A program made the position numbers and the translations under genes. DNA of 64,000 nt from Ulva prolifera (lineage: Eukaryota; Chlorophyta; Ulvophyceae; Ulvales; Ulvaceae): assembly GCA_023078555.1 (NCBI GenBank), contig CM041198.1, forward strand, positions 8,045,836 to 8,109,835, read 5' to 3'. This document shows, piece by piece, positions 57,599 through 64,000 of this stretch. The notes beneath the pieces are model-generated. The model saw nothing but the letters and a program-made list of their open reading frames with translations. It did no database searches and had not been told where the DNA came from. Position 1 is the first letter of the stretch. Every line of letters begins with the position of its first letter.

Positions 57599-60500
57599 GA
57601 GCATGGACACAACCACCGACACGGCCCAACGCACCCACGCCACTGCCTGTTTGGGTGCCAGACATCGCTACCATCAGATCGCATCTTGCCAGGATGGACA
57701 AACAACGTACATGCCGTGAGAGTTGCTGCAACATGTCGAGGTGCTCAGCATCGCAGGCGGACGGCAAGACAGGAAGCGCCCCACAGCATGCGCCGGCGGA
57801 CGTCCGCAAAGTACTCTGTGCCTTTCAGGACAGCAAGGCGCGGCTCGCTCGGGGCGTTGCATGGCAGAGCCCCCAGGCATGCCGCGCTATGGCGTGGCTT
57901 CAGGGGTGCACACCTTGGAGGCACATCGCAACTGCCATGCAGGCTGCAGGGAAGTACTTGGAAGCGATGGGCATGATGGTGGGCCTGCACACGGTGCACA
58001 GGTGCTGATGCTCTGGAAGGACGATGCCTTACATAATCAAGTTATACGGGCTACACCCCATAGTGGCTGTGGTGCACCATACACAATGTGGATATCAGAT
58101 ATCAGATACGCGCCGTGGCATGTGACACGCAGGGTGTCTGCTGTGACAGAGCAGATCTTGCGAGAGATCTGGTGTGCTGCTGCCATGGCAGGTCGGACCA
58201 AAGCTGCCGACAGGCTTGAGCTGGTGTTTGTAGTTGGCCTGCTGCCTGAAACATGTTTGTGCACAGCCAACAGATTCATCGAGGTCGGGAAGGGCAGCTG
58301 CACAGAGACTGCGGAGACCAGAGATTTCCGCTCCTCAGGAAGGGATGCTACGGTGCGGCCCCTTCAGCCATGGGGAGTCAGGAAACTCACCTGTTGATGT
58401 GTTGTGTTGAATCGCTGGGTGGGAGCTGGGTGTCCTGCTACGCTTGCTGTCAGAAATCAAGGCGATCAATGTGTTAGTGTTGAGAGGCTGGGGGGAGGGG
58501 GGAAGGGTACACAGCTTGTGATGGTGGATTGTTGGCAACTGGTGATGGACGGGGTCTGATAAACATAGGTTTATCAACTCGATGCATCGGGCTGTCTTTG
58601 GACGTCGGTAGAGACGGAAGGGCCGACATGGCTTCGAATGCACACGACTGGATGTTCGCAGCTGCAACTCGGACGCGGCGTGTTGATCGTGCATCGAGTG
58701 TAGTTTGTGCGCCGCGGTGAGATGTGCGCTCGCTGTGGTGCGAGACGAACCGGGACAGGCAGCGAAGACCCTCAAGACACACCGGCGCATCTCGGAACAC
58801 GTGCAGTGAATTGAGTACAAATTATTGGAAGGCGCCAGGTAGATGCCGACTGACGGGTTGTACACGATGGTCACATCCCCGAGCACGTGAAAACAAGCAT
58901 GCTCCGGCCCGTGCGACACAAACCTCGGGCCGTTAACGTTTGTGTGTTTTCGGACGCCAATAGGAATGATGCGCAGCTCTCGAGATGCTGACACCCACCT
59001 CGCGTATAGGAAGCGAATCTCACCACATTTTCAGCAATTATGCTTGTTCGGAGGGTCCGAGCGAACGATTGGTGGCCACGACCTTGCAATAGCTTTTGCA
59101 ACTCTCCGTGAAGACGTTCGAATCTTGCACAGCCGTTGGATCGACGGCCCCATGCCCACCTACTTCGCAGAAACAGTCCGAGAAACAAACAAGATTTGTC
59201 ACATATGGAGTCGCTGTTTTGCTTTCTTAAAGTTTGTGTGGACTGTTCGTCCCAGGGCCGACGGAATTGACAACGACAAGCATACTGATGATTACTGTTG
59301 CAAGAGTGCGATTCAGCAGCGGAAAATTTCCAGAAACAAAAATAAGTACAGCAGGCGAACCGTTCAGGATCGTCGTTGGCCCAGCCGTTGTGGCCGTGTC
59401 AAGATTTGTCGTGGCGCACACGTCCACTGGGCGGGCTGTTGAATGGCAGCCCGTCAACTAGAACCCAGAAGTGTGAAAGAATTTGATTGTTTACTCAAGC
59501 AAGGACTGGTGGTAAGATATTGCAGCATCATCCCCTCGACAGCGGTCGGTGTCGCTGTGATGCCCCTGTCGCCATGCCTGCGTGAACACAGCGTAACACC
59601 AGCACTCATCTCATACGCTGGGATGACGCCGGGGATGATATATGTAATAATTCTTCGAGTACATGCAGTGGACAGCGTCGGTTTGTGGCATCCATGTTGC
59701 CGGTGCAGTCTCGTGCGTTTGCGAGTCCTTCTGCGGATCCATTGTTCACTACGTGGACGGCGCCACAAAATGACCTGACTCTTACATCGGAAAACTACTG
59801 CTGCTGGCGTGATCACATGCTTGTCCTGACTTGTGCTCGTGCATCAGCCTGTAGCTGATGGCTGTCGCGACTACGTCTGAAGCTGCTCCCTTACCGTCGA
59901 ACCAGTCCAACATCGCATGCTGAGAGAGCAAAAGTACATGTACCCGTCTTCATGGCAGAATTCAGGCCGTCACTGCACGTTGTGCCACCAACAGCACGCA
60001 CCGAGTTGGATACCGTTGGTAGTGGCTGTTGAAGTATGCTCGGATGGCGCAGTCAGCGCTGGTAAGCACTACACCCGTTCGCCAACATTGATATGTTTAA
60101 GTGTCTTTGATGTATGTTGATCACTCGCGTGATGCCCGCCAGTGCTCCATTGTGATGTACAGCGTCCCCACTCGGTGTTCTCGGATGGATTGGTCACTCC
60201 ACTGACTCTCGTTCCTCGACACGAAAGTACCAGATCAAAGTTGCGGGGCATCGATAATCTGGGAGAGAAGTCTCCTCGAGGCCAGTGCGCCGACGAGCAA
60301 ATGTACTCCCATGTGAATCACATCTCAGCAAGAAAACGCCAGATGAAGTGACAGCATCCAGAGCAATGCGTGTGAGGCTCGCAAGTATTAGTGATACCAG
60401 GTAGTGAGCATGGAGCCCCACTGCGACACCCGCACTGCCAAAGTGTGCGTCAAAAGCACAATGGCAGCGAGGTAGGTGGACGGGTACAACCACGAGGGCC

Positions 60501-60870
60501 CCCGGTGCACCAACTGTGCCGAAACGGTGTAGCGCCATGTCTCCACAACGGTGGCATAGGGCCAGCTATGAGGCCAAATGAGCCATAATGCTGCGCTGGC
60601 GTTGGAGCAAGGTCACCATGTTGAGCACATGTGCACCCCATCTGCCCCCCCCCCCCCCCATCTGAGCGCAGGGACTGCACAGTGCCCTCACAAATCTTTG
60701 AAGGCGGCACAGCGACTCAGTCTCATGCAGACGCCGGTGGTTGCCCATGCTACACAGATCTGTTGCCAATGTCATCTCCATAGACTGAGCCGTGTCGTGT
60801 CTGGCCGTGTGCCATTGTGTTGAAGCGTATGTAGCCACGGTTCTGTCGCAGAGGCACTCGTGGCCCTGTG

Positions 60871-61168
60871 GGTGTGTGTTCCAAGGACAAAGCAAGCGAG
60901 GCAGGTAGCACCGCAAGCAAGAACCAGGGGAACTGCACACCCACGCAACCAGCCACACGCAGCACACAGCAACACACCGGGTTCGGGTGGGGGTGGGCGT
61001 GTGGGCGTGGGCGTGTGTGTGGCTGTGTGGCTGTGTCCGGCGCGGGTGCTGCCGTTGCGTGGGTGTTTTGGTGTGCGCTTCGTGTGGCTTGCTGCGTGGT
61101 GTGCGGTTCCCCTGGTTCTTGCTTGCGGTGCTACCTGCCTCGCTTGCTTTGTCCTTGGAACACACACC
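60871..61168. repeat. Inverted pair of retroelement tails
   Basis: Left arm from 60871 (GGTGTGTGTTCCAAGGACAA) and right arm ending at 61168 are near-identical in reverse complement for about 66 bp and similar for about 105 bp. They are separated by a G-rich centre (GGGTGGGGGTGGGCGTGTGG). Both arms belong to the tail family, facing each other. A further partial copy of the centre's complement follows at 61168-61218. Confidence 0.75.
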
Positions 61169-61522
61169 AACACACCCACGCAACGTCAGCACCCGCGCTG
61201 GCCACAGCCACACACGTGACCCGGGCCTGTGTGTCTGTGCGGGCGGGGGGGGGGGGGGACTCAAGTGCATGCATGATGGTCATCGAATCAGTTTCATGAG
61301 ATGCATTTAGTCTCCCTGCCTCCTGGTGGGCTGGCGGCGCATCCATGACATGGGGTGCGAGCGTTTGGTGTCTACATGACAACCTTTCACAGGTGGGCGC
61401 CATGGCAGTCTTTTGGACTGTGGCAGTGCTAGCTGTGAGGTGGCAGCTGTGAGGTGGCAGTGCTACCTGCATGATGGTTCAGGGGTCAATATTTATGACG
61501 AGACCTCGCCCGGCGGGCTGCA

Positions 61523-61570
61523 ATCACTGGCAGTGCACTGATTGGCTGATATCAGTGCACTGCCAGTGAT
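61523..61570. other. Hairpin, perfect 20-bp arms
   Basis: ATCACTGGCAGTGCACTGAT and its exact reverse complement are separated by 8 bases (TGGCTGAT). No coding sequence spans it. Confidence 0.8.
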
Positions 61571-62507
61571 ATTGGCTGCTCGAGAGCGTGGACCAGTCGT
61601 TCAGGTCTGCACAGGTTTCACCAGTTGTTCAGGTCTGCACAGGTTTTCAGTATACGTGATGAGAGGTCGTCCAATTGGCATGAAGGCGGTTTCAGGGCTT
61701 CCGAACCCCCGGGCCGACGCGGACCTCACAGCGCATCCTGTGCACACGCTGACGGCGATGCAGTGCTGGCGAGCTCGGTGAAGCAGTGCGTGACGACAAA
61801 AGGTTCTTGCAGCCGGGCGCCCCTATAGCTACAACAGATTTTGACAGATGCGGCGTTTATTCTGCGCTATGGGTACGTAGAGTCCTCGCCGCTGCGGGTA
61901 TGTAAACCCGAAGCGTTTGATGCGTGCACCTGATCTTCGCCTGGTACGGCGACGCCCAGTCAGCCTGCCGCACGCCGTCTTCCACAGTCCAGTGTACCGA
62001 CGCTGATCGAGCAGATACGGATGTGATACGGAAGCTGATCGAAAGATATCTGTCGGATCGACAAATATGTCGTTAAATCGCTGTGTACCCGTTTTGCAGC
62101 TAGCAGTGTCCACCTTCTCATTACGATCCTGCAGCTGAGCTGTTATACTCCGGCGACGCCGATAGATGGATGCTGTAAACTAGTTTGAGCTTGGCCATGC
62201 ATCCCGGCAGAACGTTAACACACAGCACGGCCCCGGCCGGCAGGTCTCTTTCGGCGGTGCTGCAGCTTTGTGGTCGAAGCAGCAATCATCACACTCGCAA
62301 CCCCGCGCTGTGCATAGCGGAGGCGCCGAGTACGTGCCGGTTCGCGTCTCGCACCGCGGCCGGCGGCTGGCGGGCGCGGTCAAACGCGCCGTGCACAGTC
62401 TGTGCATTTCCGGCGGCCAGCTGCGAGCTCGCACCGCATGCATGGCGCAGCCTGGCCCGCATCCGTGCAGCGCTGCAACCCCGGACCATGCCGTTCTGCT
62501 CTGGCAA

Positions 62508-62513
62508 TATATA
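62508..62513 (+). promoter_or_regulatory. Possible TATA box
   Basis: TATATA within CAATATATACC, 170 bp upstream of the start codon of the secreted protein. Position and spacing are plausible, but there is no other support. Confidence 0.25.
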
Positions 62514-62683
62514 CCAACGCCTGAGACGAAATCATCAACCAGCCCAGCTCATCCGCATCTACAGCTTCATCGTTTCGACTTTTCATCTTCAACAACTTCA
62601 GTGCGTGCAATTCCTTCACAAGCTTGACGCCCAGTTGTCCACACCAAGTTGTCCACACCCGCTCAAGCCGTAGAATTCAGACC

Positions 62684-63601
62684 ATGATCAAGTCAGCTGC
62701 AGTTGCAGTCGGCCTGCTGGCCATCTGCCAGAGCGCCGCAGCCCAGAGCACCTTCTCGGCAGATGCCGCGGTGGCAACTGACAACAGCGGCGAGGCGGGA
62801 AACACCCCAGGGGCGCTGAACACCGCCGCCGAGGAGGTCAGCGGGGGCGAGACTGTCGAGCTCGAGCGGCAGGAGCTCGTGCCTGTGACGACGCTGCCCC
62901 GCACCTGCGACTGCCTCGCTGCCACCACCGTGGTGCGCTACCAACAACTTGTCCTTTCTGTAGCTGGTTGATATGCTCCCGAGCTTTGGCAGCTTGCAAA
63001 GGAGCTGCTGACCAGCTGCCTATGTTGCATTACACACCAGGTAGCTGCATGCCAGATGAAATCTTCTGCTGAATTGTTTGCTGTGAGTGCTCACAGATGA
63101 ACCGCATTATGACATCGGGTCAGACAGTGAAATCGCACGTGATGTTTTGTCCTTTTTTCAGATGTGTTCATATATGACCCTCACCCTGATGGTGACCAGG
63201 GCTGTCAATGCAGGAGGTGGATGACATCCGGGGCATCAGCAACGAATTTGCGGCGGACGGCAACGCGGTGAGCTCTGTTGGCCTCTCCAACATGGTCTGG
63301 GGCTTCGGCCAGTTCCTGGGTGCGCCCTCACACCCACCTACCCCATGTGGTGCACGTAATTTAAATCCGTGGGCCATGCACTTTCACCATGCATGCTGCC
63401 GCTGGTGCCCCGCCAATGCAGCAGGCGCACTCCATGCAGTAGAGTATGTGTGTGCACGCAACCCGCTTGCCATGCCTTGCGCTCACCAGCATGCCGCTGA
63501 TTTGGGAGAGGTTCTTGTGCTGTGTGCGTCAACGCCCGTGCACCCTTCTGTCACATACCAATGCCGCCAGTTCTTTTAGATAGATCAAACAGTATGGAAA
63601 G

Positions 63602-63652
<51 letters not shown>

Positions 63653-64000
63653 CGCAGCAAGCTTTAACATGAGTCACGCCGAGACACTCCCGCCGCGGTG
63701 CAGACCACGACCTCGCCCTCACGATCGAGGACGAGCGCGGTCCCACCATCGAGGTCGGGGCCGTGATGGAGGATGACCCCATGGAGCTGCACCGCGCCGT
63801 CACCACCTTCCGCCGCGGCTGCCGCACCACCCTCAACGTCCACACCGGCATCGTCGACGCCGGCCCCGTCTACGGCACCGACGAGGCCTACATCCAGTCC
63901 ACCCTGCGCGAGCCCGACACCTGCCGCATGCGCGTGGCTGAGGGGGACTTTCTGCCGCTGACGACGACCGCGGATGGGGAGGGGCGGTTCTTCTTCATCG
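62684..64000 (+). CDS. Secreted protein of unknown function (3' partial)
   Basis: Exons 62684-62932, 63214-63319 and 63704-64000 (running off the window); phases agree. Both donors are GTGCGC and both acceptors TGCAG. Residues 1-21 (MIKSAAVAVGLLAICQSAAAQ) are a clear signal peptide with a cleavage-like AAA-Q end, which supports this ATG over the in-frame one 60 bases upstream. The mature part is acidic and Ala/Thr-rich, contains a CDC motif and single cysteines (RRGCRTT, DTCRMR), and has no domain I recognise. DIRGISNEFAADGNAVSSVG and YIQSTLREPD are typical stretches. It may be another extracellular protein like that at 55.4 kb, but I see no direct homology. Intron 2 carries a 49-base C run. 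Confidence 0.75.
63602..63650 (+). repeat. Poly-C tract, 49 bases, intronic
   Basis: Uninterrupted run of C ending 53 bases before the acceptor of exon 3 of the secreted-protein gene. Assembly length may be inaccurate. Confidence 0.9.

Larger units (their letters stand above)
57149..62683. other. Gene-poor spacer, 5.5 kb
   Basis: Probably includes the missing first exon of the Ala/Cys-rich gene near its left end. Holds retroelement tails at 57548, 60871 and 61100, the hairpin at 61523-61570, and a short direct repeat of GTTCAGGTCTGCACAGGTTT near 61600-61650. The part from 58900 to 60400 is A/T-richer. Open frames at 57723-58397 and 58942-59442 have no domain, and I do not call them. Confidence 0.4.

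Noticed and set aside
57723..58397. 224-codon plus-strand open frame
   Set aside because: No domain, no hydrophobic or repeat pattern, and no neighbouring exons with matching phases.
1..64000. CRISPR arrays, rRNA genes, bacterial operons
   Set aside because: No regularly spaced repeats and no rRNA words. All recognised multi-exon genes have spliceosomal introns, so the window is nuclear eukaryotic DNA.

Overview
This is nuclear DNA of a eukaryote with a plastid, most likely a unicellular green alga of the prasinophyte type; the clade is an inference. The genes are split by many spliceosomal introns of about 80-600 bp. Exons are GC-rich, and introns and spacers are richer in A/T and carry simple-sequence tracts. 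A triose-phosphate-type plastid translocator with a Ser/Ala-rich N-terminus shows a plastid. A plant-like complex I subunit and a fused proton-translocating transhydrogenase are mitochondrial. About 25 of 42 introns I could place begin GTGCG instead of GTRAG, a donor style reminiscent of prasinophytes and volvocine algae.

Layout, left to right. (1) 106-4571 (+): NAD(P) transhydrogenase, 8 exons, 5' end outside the window. (2) 7393-8068 (-): complex I subunit NDUFA8. (3) 8830-9627 (-): a DCL-type DUF3223 protein with an RGG tail. (4) 10818-11955: a 5'-truncated LINE-like retroelement whose 3' tail recurs elsewhere in the window. (5) 14041-15163 (+): tentative membrane protein. (6) 16677-22965 (-): complete 11-exon, 718-residue DHX35-like RNA helicase. 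(7) 26942-31029 (+): glycerophosphodiester phosphodiesterase (GDPD). (8) 31908-33744 (-): triose-phosphate translocator, 382 residues. (9) 37715-41394 (-): GT14-family glycosyltransferase, 741 residues. (10) 45101-46989: non-autonomous hAT-like transposon with a perfect 8-bp target duplication. (11) 47310-52609 (+): receptor-like kinase with a beta-helix ectodomain, one membrane span and an intact kinase domain. (12) 55406-57148 (-): secreted Ala/Cys-rich protein. (13) 62684 to the end (+): partial secreted protein.

The most striking structure is at 22815-27392. DHX35 and GDPD look like a former head-to-head pair sharing one promoter of about 370 bp. That promoter and both first exons now exist twice as direct repeats of about 1 kb, separated by 2.6 kb holding a JmjC/cupin-like gene that has no visible intron in its readable part. 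The left copy serves DHX35 and carries a dead GDPD exon (ATG to ACG, plus a frameshift). The right copy serves GDPD and carries a dead DHX35 exon (1-bp deletion). It looks like an insertion flanked by a kilobase-scale duplication of its target.

Large parts (4.6-7.4, 11.9-14, 33.7-37.7, 41.4-45.1, 52.6-55.4 and 57.1-62.7 kb) hold no gene I can support, only repeats, hairpins and homopolymer tracts. I found no tRNA, rRNA or CRISPR.
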